64,000 nt of DNA from Aegilops tauschii subsp. strangulata (taxonomy: Eukaryota; Streptophyta; Magnoliopsida; Poales; Poaceae). Made by a program: the position numbers and the translations under genes. Location: assembly GCF_002575655.3 (NCBI RefSeq), contig NC_053036.3:646558736-646622735 (forward strand). Direction: 5' to 3'. Each line of letters opens with the position of its first letter. Position 1 is the first letter of the stretch. Shown piece by piece: positions 10,691-24,031 of this stretch. The notes below the pieces were generated by a model that saw nothing but the letters and a program-made list of their open reading frames with translations, made no database searches and was not told the DNA's origin.

Positions 10691-12150
10691 AAATAGGCTT
10701 TCGTCCCGTTTTATAAAGGTATGGACCGATGCTTTATTATCTATAAAGCGGGAGCGGGCCAGGAGAGGCTCATGCCTAAGGTATTTTGCCTGAAGGAGCT
10801 GAAGCCACAAACTGCCCTCTCCTTGCAAGATCCGCCAGACCCAAATGAAGCATGAGTGTGATGTTCATACGGCAGGAGGCCATAATACCCAGGCCTTCCC
10901 GGTCCTTGGGCATACAAATGTCCACCCACTTGACCGTGTGGTACTTCTGGCGGCCATAGGCAGCCTGCCAGAAGAACCTAGCGAGCTCCTCATCGAAGGA
11001 GCCATGAACGCCCTCCGGTATGATATACAACACCATCATGTATAAGGGGAGACTCGTGAGGTTAGAGCTAATAAGGACCGATTTACTCCCTTTGGATGTA
11101 AACCGCCCACGCCACGGCTCGGCCCAGGACGTCACTCGGCCCACTAGCGGGTCGAACGCACTCATCAGGACCTTCGGATCAGCCATCGGCCACCCCAAGT
11201 ATGTATTGGGAAAAGAGGCCGGCCTTCAATTTAAGTTGTCCGCGATCCGTTGGTGTTCTTCTGCCGAGAATCGTAGGATAACGACCTCACTCTTATCAAA
11301 GTTGATCTTTAGTCCCGACATAGCTCCAAAACTGAGGAGTAGGAACTTAAGATTCACGATGTCAAGGTCCGACCCCTCGACCATAATCATGGTGTCGTCA
11401 GCGTATTGTAGATGAGTGACACCACCCCTAGGGATCAAATGACCCACTACCCCCGAGAGGTGGCCATCCCTCCTAGCTTTATCTAGGATGCCAGCCAAAG
11501 CTTCAACGACGAGGTTGAAGAGAAGGGGGGGATATCGGGTCCCCTTGCTTCACTCCCCAGAGGACTTAATGAATGGTCCCACCTCGCCATTAATATTAAT
11601 TGCCGTATTACCATACCGAATCAACCGCATGATCCAAGAACCCCATCTATCATCAAAGCCCCCACGCTGAAGTACTAATCGTAAGAAGGACCAATCCAGA
11701 CGATCGTAAGCCTTTTGGAAGTCCAACTTGAGGAAGACGCCCATATGTCCTCGCGTTTTGACCTTGTCGACAATCTCGTGAAGGGCGAGGATCCCATCAT
11801 GTATCTTTTGTCCCTTCATAAATGTGGTCTGCAGGGGGTGATCTAGGAGTTCCACTACATGGGCTAGTTTGGTCGCGCAAACTTTGGAAAAGATGCGTTC
11901 AAGTACATTGATCACCATGATAGGTCTAAAGTAGCTTATGTCGGTAGCCCCAACTACTTTGGGGATCAGGGTAATGACACCATAATTTATTCAGGACATG
12001 TCGAAGGTCCCAGTATAGAATTGGTGGAACATCGGCATGATCAACGGCTCCAAGGCATTCCAGAACTTCAGGAATATGGCCACCGACAAGCCATCTGGCC
12101 CCTGGGCCTACCCCTCCTTCATAGAGGCGATGGCCGTACCCACCTCTTCT
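10691..12150 (-). pseudogene. LINE (L1-type non-LTR retrotransposon) reverse transcriptase remnant
   Basis: Broken minus-strand frames together spell a non-LTR reverse transcriptase. In order they show PDGL-like and ITLIPK-like segments (about 12100-11930), KLDFQKAYDRLDW with the first catalytic Asp (about 11720), the TH-LQYADDTMI active-site box (about 11400), GLKINFDKSE (about 11310), and a C-terminal region with YLGWPMADPKV and ELARFFWQA to about 10776. Several stops and frameshifts interrupt it. The 5' portion (endonuclease, ORF1) is absent because the Angela-type element starts at 12151. Dead copy. Confidence 0.85.
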
Positions 12151-13791
12151 TGTTGGGGAACGCAGTAATTTCAAAAAAATTCCTACGCACACGCAAGATC
12201 ATGGTGATGCATAGCAACGAGAGGGGAGAGTGTAGTCCACGTACCCTTGTAGACTGTAAGCGGAAGCGTTATGACAACGCGGTTGATGTAGTCGTACGTC
12301 TTCACGCCGACCGATCCTAGTACCGAAAGTACGGCATCTCCGCGATCTGCACACGTTCGGCTCGACGACGTGATGACGGTGATGATGAAGCTACCGGCGT
12401 AGGGCTTCGCCTAAGCACTGCAACGATATGACCGAAGTGGATTATGGTGGAGGGGGGCACCGCACACAGCTAAGAGATCAATGATCAACTTGTGTGTCTA
12501 AGGGGTGCCCCCCTCCTCCGTATATAAAGGAGTGGAGGAGGGGGAGGGCCGGCCCTCCTATGGCGCGCCCCAAGGGAGTCCTACTCCCACCGGGAGTAGG
12601 ATTCCCCCCTTCCCTAGTTGGATTAGGAGAGGAAGGAAGGGGGAGAGAGGGGGAAGGAAAGGGGGGGCTGGCCCCCCACCCAATTCGGATTGGGCTTGGG
12701 GGGGCACCCCCTCCTAGGCTTCCCTCTCCTCTCTCCCACTATGGCCCAATAAGGCCCATATACTTCCCGGGGGGTTCCGGCAACCTCCCGGTACTCCGAT
12801 ATATGCCCGAACTCACCTGGAACCATTCCGACGTCCAAACATAGTCATCCAATATATCGATCTTTATGTCTCGACCATTTCGAGACTCCTCGTCATGTCC
12901 GTGATCACATCCGCGACTCCGAACAACCTTCGATACATCAAAACACATAAACTCATAATACCGATCGTCACCGAACATTAAGCGTGCGGACCCTACGGGT
13001 TTGAGAACTATGTAGACATGACCGAGACACGTCTCCGGCCAATAACCAATAGCGGAACCTGGATGCTCATATCGGTTCCTACATATTCTACGAAGATCTT
13101 TATCGGTCAAACCGCATAACAACACACGTTGTTCCCTTTGTCATCGGTATGTTACTTGCCCGAGATTCGATCGTCGGTATCTCAATACCTAGTTCAATCT
13201 CGTTACCGGCAAGTCTCTTTACTCGTTCCGTAATGCATCATCCTGGAATTAACTCATTAGTCACATTGCTTACAAGGCTTATAGTGATGTGCATTACCGA
13301 GAGGGCCCAGAGATACCTCTCCGACAATCGGAGTGACAAATCCTAATCTCGGAGAAACTTGTAGAGCACCTTTATAATCACCCAGTTACGTTGTGACGTT
13401 TGGTAGCACTCAAAGTGTTCCTCCGATATTCGGGAGTTGCATAATCTCATAGTCATAGGAACATGTATAAGTCATGAAGAAAGCAATAGCAATAAACTAA
13501 ATGATCAAGTGCTAAGCTAACGGAATGGGTCAAGTCAATCACATCATTCTCTAATGATGTGATCCCGTTAATCAAATGACAACTCATGTCTATGGCTAGG
13601 AAACTTAACCATCTTTGATTCAACGAGCTAGTAAAGTAGAGGCATACTAGTGACACTCTGTTTGTCTATGTATTCACACATGTACTAAGTTTCCGGTTAC
13701 TACAATTCTAGCATGAATAATAAACATTTATCATGCTATAAGGAAATATAAATAACAACTTTATTATTGCCTCTAGGGCATATTTCCTTCA
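12151..13791 (-). repeat. 3' LTR of Copia 1 (complete)
   Basis: 1,641 bp from tgttgggg to tttccttca. It has a TATA-like tract (minus CTCCTTTATATACGG, near 12520) that would be the LTR promoter. Compared with the 5' LTR it lacks about 58 bp after 12365 and differs near 13345, so the two LTRs have diverged by indels. Confidence 0.88.
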
Positions 13792-13824
13792 GTCTCCCAC
13801 TTGCACTAGAGTCAATAATCTAGA

Positions 13825-15433
13825 TTACACAGTAATGATTCTAACACCCATGGAGTCTTGGTGCTGATCATGTTTTGCTCGTGAGAGAGGCTTAGTCAAC
13901 GGGTCTGCAACATTCAGATCCGTATGTATCTTGCAAATCTCTATGTCTCCCTCCTTGACTTGATTGCGGATGGAATTGAAGCGTCTCTTGATGTGCTTGG
14001 TTCTCTTGTGACATCTGGATTCCTTTGCCAAGGCAATTGCACCAGTATTGTCACAAAAGATTTCCATTGGACCCGATGCACTAGGTATGACACCTAGATC
14101 GGATATGAACTCTTTCATCCAGACTCCTTCATTTGCTGCTTCCGAAGCAGCTACGTACTCCGCTTCACACGTAGATCCCGCCACGGCGCTTTGCTTAGAA
14201 CTGCACCAACTGACAGCTCCACCGTTCAATATAAATATGTATCCGGTTTGTGACTTAGAGTCATCCGGATCAGTGTCAAAGCTTGCATCGACGTAACCAT
14301 TTACGACGAGCTCTTTCTCACCTCCATACACGAGAAACATATCCTTAGTCCTTTTCAGGTATTTCAGGATGTTCTTGACTGCTGTCCAGTGATCCACTCC
14401 TGGATTACTTTGGTACCTCCCTGCTAAACTAATAGCAAGGCACACATCTTGTCTGGTACACAGCATTGCATACATGATAGAGCCTATGGCTGAAGCATAG
14501 GGAACAACTTTCATTTTCTCTCTATCTTCTGTAGTGGTCGGGCATTGAGTCTGACTCAACTTCACACCTTGTAACACAGGCAAGAATCCTTTCTTTGCTT
14601 GATCCATTTTGAACTTCTTCAAAACCAAGGTATGTGCTTTGTGAAAGTCCAATTAAGCGTCTCGATCTATCTCTATAGATCTTGATGCCCAATATATAAG
14701 CAGCTTCACCGAGGTCTTTCATTGAAAAGCTCTTGTTCAAGTATCCTTTTATGCTATCTAGAAATTCTATATCATTTCCAATCAGCAATATGTCATCCAC
14801 ATATAATATTAGAAATGCTATAGAGCTCCCACTCACTTTCTTGTAAATACAGGCTTCTCCAAAAGTTTGTATAAAACCATATGCTTTGATCACACTATCA
14901 AAGCGTTTATTCCAACTCCGAGATGCTTGCACCAGTCCATAAATGGATCGCTGGAGCTTGCACACTTTGTTAGCATCTTTTGGATCGATAAAACCTTCGG
15001 GTTGTATCATATACAACTCTTCTTCCAGAAATCCATTCAGGAATGCAGTCTTTACATCCATTTGCCAAATTTCATAATCATAAAATGCAGCAATTGCTAA
15101 CATGTTTCGGACATACTTAAGCATCGCTACGGGAGAGAAGGTCTCATCGTAGTCAACTCCTTGAACTTGTCGAAAACCTTTTGCAACAAGTCGAGCTTTG
15201 TAGACAGTAACATTACCGTCAGCGTCAGTCTTCTTCTTGAAGATCCATTTATTCTCGATGGCTTGCCGATCATCGGGCAAGTCAACCAAAGTCCACACAT
15301 TGTTCTCATACATGGATCGCATCTCAGATTTCATGGCCTCAAGCCATTTCGCGTAATCTGGGCTCATCATCGCTTCCTCATAGTTCGTAGGTTTGTCATG
15401 GTCAAGTAACATGACCTCCAGAAAAGGTACCAT
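13825..15433 (-). pseudogene. Copia 1 reverse transcriptase and RNase H, frameshifted
   Basis: Minus-strand frame 15433-14522 holds the Copia RT: NKWIFKKKTDADGNV, ARLVAKGFRQVQGVDYDETFSPV, QMDVKTAFLNG and the active-site box LYVDDILLIGND. After a frameshift near 14645 the frame 14652-13825 holds RNase H: YVDASFDTDPDD, CEAEYVAASEAA, DNTGAIALA, and a C-terminus SMGVR typical of this lineage. A second frameshift near 15410 separates it from integrase. Catalytic residues remain visible but the polyprotein cannot be made. Confidence 0.88.
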
Positions 15434-16667
15434 ACCACTCTGGTGCGGATCTTACTCTGGTTGACCTACGAGGTTTGGTAGTAACTTGATCTGAAGTTTC
15501 ATGATCATTATCATTAGCTTCCTCACTAATTGGTGTAGGGATCACAGGAACTGATTTCTGTGACGAACTACTTTCCAATAAGGGAGCAGGTACAATTACC
15601 TCATCAAGTTCTACTTTCCTCCCACTCACTTCTTTCAAGAGAAACTCCTTCTCTAGAAAGGATCCATTCTTAGCAACGAATATCTTGCCTTCGGATCTGT
15701 GATAGAAGGTGTACCGAACAGTCTCCTTTGGGTATCCTATGAAGACACATTTCTCCGATTTGGGTTCGAGCTTATCAGGTTGAAGCTTTTTCACATAAGC
15801 ATCGCAGCCCCAAACTTTAAAAAACGACAACTTGGGTTTCTTGCCAAACCACAGTTCATAAGGTGTCGTCTCAACGGATTTAGATGGTGCCCTATTTAAC
15901 GTGAATGCAGCCGTCTCTAAAGCATAACCCCAAAACGATAGCGGTAAATCAGTAAGAGACATCATAGATCGCACCATATCTAATAAAGTGTGGCTACGAC
16001 GTTCGGACACACCATTACGCTTTGGTGGTTTGGGTGGCGTGAGTTGCGAAACTATTCCGCATTGTTTCAAATGAAGACCAAACTCGTAACTCAAATATTC
16101 TCCTCCACGATCAGATCGTAGAAACTTTATTTTCTTGTTACCATGATTTTCCACTTCACTCTGAAATTCCTTGAACTTTTCAAATGTTTCAAACTTTTGT
16201 TTCATTAAGTAGATATACCCATATCTGCTCAAATCATCTGTGAAGGTGAGAAAATAACGATACCCACCGCGAGCCTCAATATTCATCGGACCACATACAT
16301 CAGTATGTATGATTTCCAACAAATCCGTTGCTCGCTCCATTGTTCCGGAGAATGGAGTTTTAGTCATCTTGCCCATGAGGCATGGTTCGCAAGTACCAAG
16401 TGATTCATAATCAAGTGATTCCAAAAGTCCATCAGAATGGAGTTTCTTCATGCGCTTTACACCAATATGACCCAAACGGCAGTGCCACAAATAAGTTGCA
16501 CTATCATTATCAACTCTGCATCTTTTGGCTTCAATGTTATGAATATGTGTGTCACTACTATCGAGATTCAACAAAAATAGACCACTCTTCAAGGGTGCAT
16601 GACCATAAAAGATATTACTCATATAAATAGAACAACCATTATTCTCATATTTAAATGAATAACCGTC
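15402..16667 (-). pseudogene. Copia 1 integrase segment
   Basis: Starts just after a TGA at 16670-16668, in the same frame as the gag-protease part. It carries the GAG-pre-integrase HCRLGHIGVKRM motif with a CEPC zinc pair, then the integrase core with the Asp of HTDVCGPM, the Asp of SDRGGEYLS and the Glu of NGVSERRS (DDE set). A C-terminal CVFIGYPKET block follows. It ends in a frameshift just before RT. Confidence 0.87.
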
Positions 16668-17801
16668 TCACATCAAACAAGATCTAGATATAATGTTCAT
16701 GCTTAATGCTGGCACCAAATAACAATTATTCAGGTCTAAAACTAATCCCGAAGGTAGATGTAGAGGTAGCGTGCCGATGGCGATCACATCGACTTTGGAA
16801 CTATTTCCCACGCGCATCGTCACCTCGTCTTTAGCCAATCTTCGCTTAATCCGTAGTCCCTGTTTCGAGTTGCAAATATTAGCAACAGAACCAGTATCAA
16901 ATACCCAGGCACTACTGCGAGCATTAGTAAGGTACACATCAATAACATGTATATCACATATACCTTTGTTCACCTTGCCATCCTTCTTGTCCGCCAAATA
17001 CTTGGGGCAATTCCGCTTCCAGTGACCAGTCCCTTTGAAGTAGAAGCACTCAGTCTCTGGCTTAGGTCCAGACTTGGGCTTCTTCACTTGAGCAACAACT
17101 TTCTTCCCGTTCTTCTTGAAGTTCCCCTTCTTCCCTTTACCCTTTTTCTTGAAACTGGTGGTCTTGTTGACCATCAACACTTGATGCTCCTTCTTGATTT
17201 CTACCTCTGCAGCCTTTAGCATCGCGAAGAGGTCGGAAATTGTCTTGTTCATCCCTTGCATATTATAATTCATCACGAAGCTCTTGTAGCTTGGTGGCAG
17301 TGATTGAAGAATTCTGTCAATGACACTATCATCAGGAAGATTAGCTCCCAGTTGAATCAAGTGATTGTTATACCCAGACATTTTGAGTATATGTTCACTG
17401 ACAGAACTATTCTCCTCCATGTTGCAGCTGTAGAACTTATTGGAGACTTCATATCTCTCAATCCGGGCATTTGCTTGAAATATTAACTTCAACTCCTGGA
17501 ACATCTCATATGCTCCATGACGTTCAAAACGTCGTTGAAGTCCCGGTTATAAGCCGTAAAGCATGGCACACTGAACTATCCAGTAGTCATCAGCTTTGCT
17601 CTGCCAGACGTTCACAACGTCCGGTGTTGCTCCTGCAGCGGGTCTTGCACCTAGCGGTGCTTCCAGGATGTAATTCTTCTGTGCAGCAATGAGGATAATC
17701 CTCAAGTTACGGACCCAGTCCGTGTAGTTGCTACCATCATCTTTCAACTTAGCTTTCTCTAGGAACGCATTAAAATTCAATGGAACAACAGCACGTGCCA
17801 T
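16668..17801 (-). pseudogene. Copia 1 gag and protease, with nonsense mutations
   Basis: The frame opens with MARAVVPLNFNAFLEKAKL and the gag block DGSNYTDWVRNLRIIL. A TAA at about 17549 interrupts it where relatives have Glu. It then runs through MEENSSVSEHILKMS and a Lys-rich stretch to the zinc knuckle. The knuckle reads CFYFKGTGHWKRNC: the second Cys is replaced by Phe, which should weaken RNA binding. The aspartic protease motif VFDTGS follows, and a TGA at 16668-16670 ends the frame. Confidence 0.85.
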
Positions 17802-19035
17802 CTATCTACAACAACATACATGCAAAATACTATCAGGTACTAAGTTCATGATAAATTAAAGTTCAATTAATCATATTACTTAAGAACTCCCACTTAGATA
17901 GACATCCCTCTAATCATCTAAGTGAACACGTGATCCAAATCAACTAAACCATGTCCGATCATCACGTGAGATGGAGTAGTTTTCAATGGTGAACATCACT
18001 ATGTTGATCATATCTACTCTATGATTCACGCTCGACCTTTCGGTCTCAGTATTCTGATGCCATATCTGCATATGCTAGGCTCGTCAAGTTTAACCCGAGT
18101 ATTCTGCGTGTGCAAAACTGGCTTGCACCCGTTGTATGTGAACGTAGAGCTTATCACACCCGATCATCACGTGGTGTCTCGGCACGACGAACTTTCGCAA
18201 CGGTGCATACTCAGGGAGAACACTTGTACCTTGAAATTTAGTGAGAGATCATCTTATAATGCTACCGTCAATCAAAGCAAAATAAGATGCATAAAGGATA
18301 AACATTACATGCAATCAATATAAGTGATATGATATGGCCATCATCATCTTGTGCCTTTGATCTCCATCTCCAAAGCACCGTCATGATCACCATCGTCACC
18401 GGCGCGACACCTTGATCTCCATCGTAGCATCGTTGTCGTCTCGCCAACTATTGTTTCTATGACTATCGCTACCGCTTAGTGATAAAGCAAAAACAATTAC
18501 AGGGCGATTGCATTGCATACAATAAAGCGACAACCATATGGCTCCTGCCAGTTGCCGATAACTCTGTTACAAAACACGATCATCTCATACAATAAAATTT
18601 AGCATCATGTCTTGACCATATCACATCACAACATGCCCTGAAAAAACAAGTTAGATGTCCTCTACTTTGTTGTTGCAAGTTTTACGTGGCTGCTACGGGC
18701 TGAGCAAGAACCGTTCTTACCTACGCATCAAAACCACAACGATTTTTCGTCAAGTATGTGCTGTTTTGACCTTCAACAAGGACCGGGCGTAGCCACACTC
18801 GATTTACCTAAAGTTGGAGAAACTGACACCTGCCAGCCACTTGTGTGCGAAGCACGTCGGTAGAACCAGTCTTGCGTAAGCGTACGCATAAAGTCGGTCC
18901 GGGCCGCTTCATCCAACAATACCGCCGAATCAAAGTATGACGTGCTGGTAAGCAGTATGACTATTATCGCCCACAACTCATTTGTGTTCTACTCGTGCAT
19001 ATAACATCTACGCATAAACCTGGCTCGGATGCCAC
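17802..19035 (-). other. Copia 1 untranslated leader between 5' LTR and gag
   Basis: About 1.2 kb of non-coding leader, with the primer-binding site at its upstream edge. The same layout and recognisable sequence recur in Copia 2 at 29734-31032. No ORF of note. Confidence 0.7.
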
Positions 19036-20552
19036 TGTTGGGGAACGCAGTAATTTCAAAAAAATTCCTACGCACACGCAAGATCATGGTGATGCATAGC
19101 AATGAGAGGGGAGAGTGTAGTCCACGTACCCTCGTAGACCGTAAGCGGAAGCGTTATGACAATGCGGTTGATGTAGTCGTACGTCTTCACGATCCGACCG
19201 ATCCTAGTACCGAAAGTACGGCACCTCCGCGATCTGCACACGTTCGGCTCGGTGACGTCCCACGTACTCTCGATCCAGCTGAGTGTGGAGGGAGAGCTTC
19301 GTCAGCACGACGACGCGATGACGGTGATGATGAAGCTACCGGCACAGGGCTTCGCCTAAGCACTGCAACGATATGACCGAGGTGGATTATGGTGGAGGGG
19401 GGGCACTACACACGGCTAAGAGATCAATGATCAACTTGTGTGTCTAAGGGGTGCTCCCCTCCTTCGTATATAAAGGAGTGGAGGAGGGAGAGGGCCAGCC
19501 CTCCTATGGCGCGCCTCAAGGGAGTCCTACTCCCACCGGGAGTAGGACTCCCCCTTCCCTAGTTAGATTAGGAGAGGAAGGAAGGGGGAGAGAGGGGGAA
19601 GGAAAGGGGGGCACCCAATTCGGATTGGGCTTGGGGGGGGGGGTGTGCGCGCCCCCTCCTAGGCTTTCCTCTCCTCTCTCCCACTATGGCCCAATAAGGC
19701 CCATATACTTCCCGGGGGGTTCCGGTAACCTCCCGGTACTCCGATATATGCCCGAACTTACCCGGAACCATTCCGACGTCCAAACATAGTCATCCAATAT
19801 ATCAATCTTTATGTCTCGATGATTTCGAGACTCCTCGTCATGTCCGTGATCACATCCGGGACTCCTAACAACCTTCGGTACATCAAAACACATAAACTCA
19901 TAATACCGATCGTCACCGAACGTTAAGCGTGCGGACCCTACGGGTTCGAGAACTATGTAGACATGACCGAGACAAGTCACCAGCCAATAACCAATAGCGG
20001 AACCTGGATGCTCATATTGGTTCCTACATATTCTACGAAGATCTTTATCGGTCAAACCGCATAACAACATACGTTGTTCCCTTTGTCATCGGTATGTTAC
20101 TTGCCCGAGATTCGATCGTCGGTATCTCAATACCTAGTTCAATCTCGTTACTGGCAAGTCTCTTTACTCGATCTGTAATGCATCATCCCGCAACTAACTC
20201 ATTAGTCACATTTCTTGCAAGGCTTATAGTAATGTGCATTACCGAGAGGGCCCAGAGATACCTCTCCGACAATCGGAGTGACAAATCCTAATCTCGATCT
20301 ATGCCAACTCAACAAGTACCATCAGAGACACCTGTAGAGCACATGTATAATCACCCAGTTACGTTGTGACGTTTGGTAGCACACAAAGTGTTCCTCCGGT
20401 ATTCGGGAGTTGCATAATCTCATAGTCATAGGAACATGTATAAGTCATGAAGAAAGCAATAGCAATATACTAAACGATCAAGTGCTAAGCTAACGGAATG
20501 GGTCAAGTCAATCACATCATTCTCTAATGATGTGATCCCGTTAATCAAATGA
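19036..20552 (-). repeat. 5' LTR of Copia 1, truncated at its outer end
   Basis: Aligns with the 3' LTR from tgttgggg to tcaaatga, then stops where Gypsy 1 begins (tgatacgtcc). About 220 bp, including the tg start on the minus strand, are missing. They do not reappear on the far side of the Gypsy stack within this window. Confidence 0.87.
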
Positions 20553-22049
20553 TGATACGTCCATTTTGCATCATGCTTTTATATCGATATTTATTGCATT
20601 ATGGGCTGTTATTACACATTATGTCACAATACTTATGTCTATTCTCTCTTATTTTGCAAGGTTTATATGAAGAGGGAGAATGCCGGCAGCTGGAATTCTG
20701 GGCTGGAAAAGGAGCAAATACTAGAGACCTATTCTGCACAACTCCAAAAGTCCTGAAACTTCACGGAAGTCATTTTTGGAATTTATAAAAAATACTGAGC
20801 GAAGAAAATACCAGAGGGGGCCCACACCCTGGCCACGAGGGTGGGAGGCGCGCCCTACCCCCTGGGCGCGCCCCCTTCCTTGTGGGCCCCCTGGCAGTCC
20901 TCCGGTGCCCATCTTCTGCTATATGAAGTCTTTTGTTCGAGAAGAAACTCCGCCGCCACGAGGCGGAACCTTGGCGGAACCAATCTAGGGCTCCGGCAGA
21001 GCTGTTCTGCCGAGGAAACTTCCCTCCGGGAGGGGGAAATCATTGCCATCGTCATCATCAACGATCCTCTCATCGGGAGGGGGTGATTCTCCATCAACAT
21101 CTTCACCAGCACCATCTCCTCTCAAACCCTAGTTCATCTCTTGTATCCAATCTTTGTCCCAAAGCCTCAGATTGGTACCTGTGGGTTGCTAGTAGTGTTG
21201 ATTACTCCTTGTAGTTGATGCTAGTTGGTTTATTTGGTGGAAGATCATATGTTCAGATCCATTATGCATATTAATACCCCTCTGATTATGAACATGAATA
21301 AGCTTTGTGAGTAGTTACGTTTGTTCCTGAGGACACGGGAGAAGTCTTGCTATTAGTAGTCATGTGAATTTGGTATTCGTTCGATATTGTGATGAGATGT
21401 ATGTTGTCTCTCCTCTAGTGGTGTTATGTGAACGTCGACTACATGACACTTCACCATTATTTGGGCCTAGAAGAAGGCATTGGGAAGTAATAAGTAGATG
21501 ATGGGTTGCTAGAGTGACAGAAGCTTAAACCCTAGTTTATGCGTTGCTTCGTAAGGGGCTGATTTGGATCCATATGTTTCATGCTATGGTTAGGTTTACC
21601 ATAATACTTCTTTTGTAGTTGCGGATGCTTGCACTAGGAGTTAATCATAAGTGGGATGCTTGTCCAAGTAAGGACAGCACCCAAGCATCGGTCCACCCAC
21701 ATATCAAATTATCAAAGTACTGAACGCGAATCATATGAACGTGATGAAAACTAGCTTGACGATAATTCCCATGTGTCCTCAGGAGCATTTTTCTTCATAT
21801 AAGAAATTATCCAGGCTTGTCCTTTGCTACAAAAAGGATTGGGCCATCTTGCTGCATTTTATTTACACTTGTTACTTGTTACCAGTTACAAATTACCTTA
21901 TAACAAAACTATCTGTTACCGATAATTTTAGTGCTTGCAGAGAATACCTTACTGAAAACCGCTTGTCATTTCCTTCTGCTCCTCGTTGGGTTCGACACTC
22001 TTACTTATAGAAAGGACTACGATAGATCCCCTATACTTGTGGGTCATCA
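20553..22049 (+). repeat. 5' LTR of Gypsy 1
   Basis: 1,497 bp, tgatacgtcc to gggtcatca. Relative to the 3' LTR it lacks a ~30-bp stretch near 20942 and differs at scattered bases. Confidence 0.88.
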
Positions 22050-22170
22050 AGACTCTTTTCTGGCGCCGTTGCCGGGGAGTGAAGCGCCTTTGGTAGGTGG
22101 AATTTGGTAAGGAAAAATTTATATAGTGTGCTGAAATTTACAGTCACTTGTTACTATAGAAAGTAATCCT

Positions 22171-23996
22171 TTGAGGGGCTTGTTCGGGGTATCTTCACCC
22201 CGACCAGTAGAGAAAATAGTTGCTCCTCAACCTACTGAACCTATTGAAAATGTCTACTTTGAAATTCCTTCGGGTATGATAGAGAAACTGCTAGCTAATC
22301 CTTTTGCAGGAGATGGAACATTCCATCCCGACTTACACTTAATCTATGTGGATGAAGTTTGTGGATTATTTAAGCTTGCAGGTATGCCCGATGATGTTAT
22401 CAAGAAGAAGGTCTTCCCTTTATCTTTGAGGGGAGATGCATTGACATGGTATAGGCTATGTGATGATATGGGATCATGGAACTACAAATGATTGAAATTG
22501 GTATTTCATCAGAAGTTTTATCCTATGCATCTTGTTCATCGTGATCGTAATTATATATATAATTTCTGGCCTCGCGAAGGAGAAAGCATCGCTCAAGCTT
22601 GGGGGAGGCTTAAGTCAATGTTATATTCATGCCCCAATCATGAGCTCTCAAGAGAAATGATTATTCAAAATTTTTATGCTCAGCTTTCTCGTAATAATCA
22701 ATCCATGCTCGATACTTCTTGTGCTGGCTCTTTTATGATGAAGACTATTGAATTCAAATGGGATTTATTGGAAAGAATTAAACGCAACTCTGAAGATTGG
22801 GACCTCGACGAAGGTAAGGAGTCAGGTATAACACCTAAGTTTGATTGTGTTAAATCTTTTATGGATACCGGTGTTTTCCGTGAATTTAGCACTAAATATG
22901 GACTTGACTCTGAGATAGTAGCTTCTTTTTGTGAATCCTTTGCTACTCATGTTGATCTCCCTAAGGAGAAGTGGTTTAAATATAATCCTCCCGTTGAAGT
23001 AAAAGTAGTTGCACCTATTAAAGTTGAAGAAAAGACTATCAGTTATGATGATCCTGTTGTTCCTACTGCTTATGTTGAGAAACCACCTTTCCCTGTTAGA
23101 ATAAAGGATCATGCTAAAGCTTCAACTATTGTCAACAAAAGTAATATTAGGACACATAAACCCCCTGAGCAAATTAAAGTTATTGATCACCAACGACGGC
23201 TGAATCCTAAGATGAAAGAAGTGGTAAGAAAGGAAATATTAAAGCTCCTTGAAGCAGGTATAATTTATCCCGTTGCTGATAGTCAGTGGGTAAGTCATGT
23301 CCATTGTGTCCCTAAGAAGAGAGGCATTACTGTCGTTCCTAATGATAAAGATGAATTGATTCCGCAAAGAATTATTACAGGTTATAGGATGGTAATTGAT
23401 TTCCGTAAATTAAATAAAGCTACTAAAAGGATCATTACTCTTTGCCATTCATTGATCAAATTCTAGAAAGATTATCCAAACACACACATTTTTGCTTTCT
23501 AGATGGTTACTCTGGTTTCTCTCAAATACCTGTGTCAGCTGATGATCAAGCAAAGACCACTTATACTTGCCCTTTCGGTACTTTTTCTTATAGACGTATG
23601 CCTTTTGGTTTATGTAATGCACCTGCTACCTTTCAAAGATGCATGATAGCTATATTCTCTGACTTTTGTGAAAAGATTTGTGAGGTTTTCATGGAAGATT
23701 TCTCTGTTTATGGATCCTCTTTTGATGATTGCTTGAGCAACCTTGATCGAGTTTTGCAGAGATGTGAAGAAACTAATCTTGTCTTGAATTGGGAGAAATG
23801 CCACTTTATGGTTAATGAAGGCATTGTCTTGGGGCATAAAATTCCTGAAAGAGGCATTGAAGTTGATAAAGCTAAAGTTGATGCTATTGAAAAGATGCCA
23901 TGTCCCAAGGACATCAAAGGTATAAGAAGTTTTCTGGGTCATGCCGATTTTTATAAGAGGTTCATTAAGGACTCTCAAAAATTTCTTGGCCTCTGA
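22171..23996 (+). pseudogene. Gypsy 1 gag fused to reverse transcriptase, broken
   Basis: Gag begins near 22171 (PSGMIEKLLANPFAGDG, PLSLRGDALTWYRLC) and meets a TGA at 22489-22491. It continues in frame with FHQKFYP and GESIAQAWGRLKSML. Soon after AYVEKPPFPVRIKDHAKAST it passes straight into the RT start (HQRRLNPKMKEVVRKEILKL, PVADSQWVSHVHCVPKK), so zinc knuckle and protease are missing. A one-base frameshift near 23445 precedes the RT palm (FCFLDGYSGFSQIPV, FGTFSYRRMPFGLCNAPATFQ). The active-site box reads FMEDFSVYG, with Glu where the first Asp is normal. It ends with the IRSFLGHADFYKRFIKD motif at the Copia 2 junction. Confidence 0.88.
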
Positions 23997-24031
23997 CTAA
24001 TCTATTAAAAAAAGATATTCCAACTAGTAGT

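Larger units (their letters stand above)
12151..20552 (-). mobile_element. Copia 1: Angela-type Copia retrotransposon, inserted in the LINE
   Basis: The element reads on the minus strand: 5' LTR at 19036-20552 (cut off on its outer side by Gypsy 1), internal coding region 17801-13825, and 3' LTR at 12151-13791. LTR termini are tg...ca with the plus-strand start tgttggggaacgcagtaatt, which I recall from the Triticeae Angela/BARE/WIS group. A primer-binding site resembling the initiator-Met type (minus TGGCATCCGAGCC) lies at 19022-19034, and a purine tract (minus GCAAGTGGGAGAC) adjoins the 3' LTR. The reading frame is broken, so the copy is not autonomous. Confidence 0.88.
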
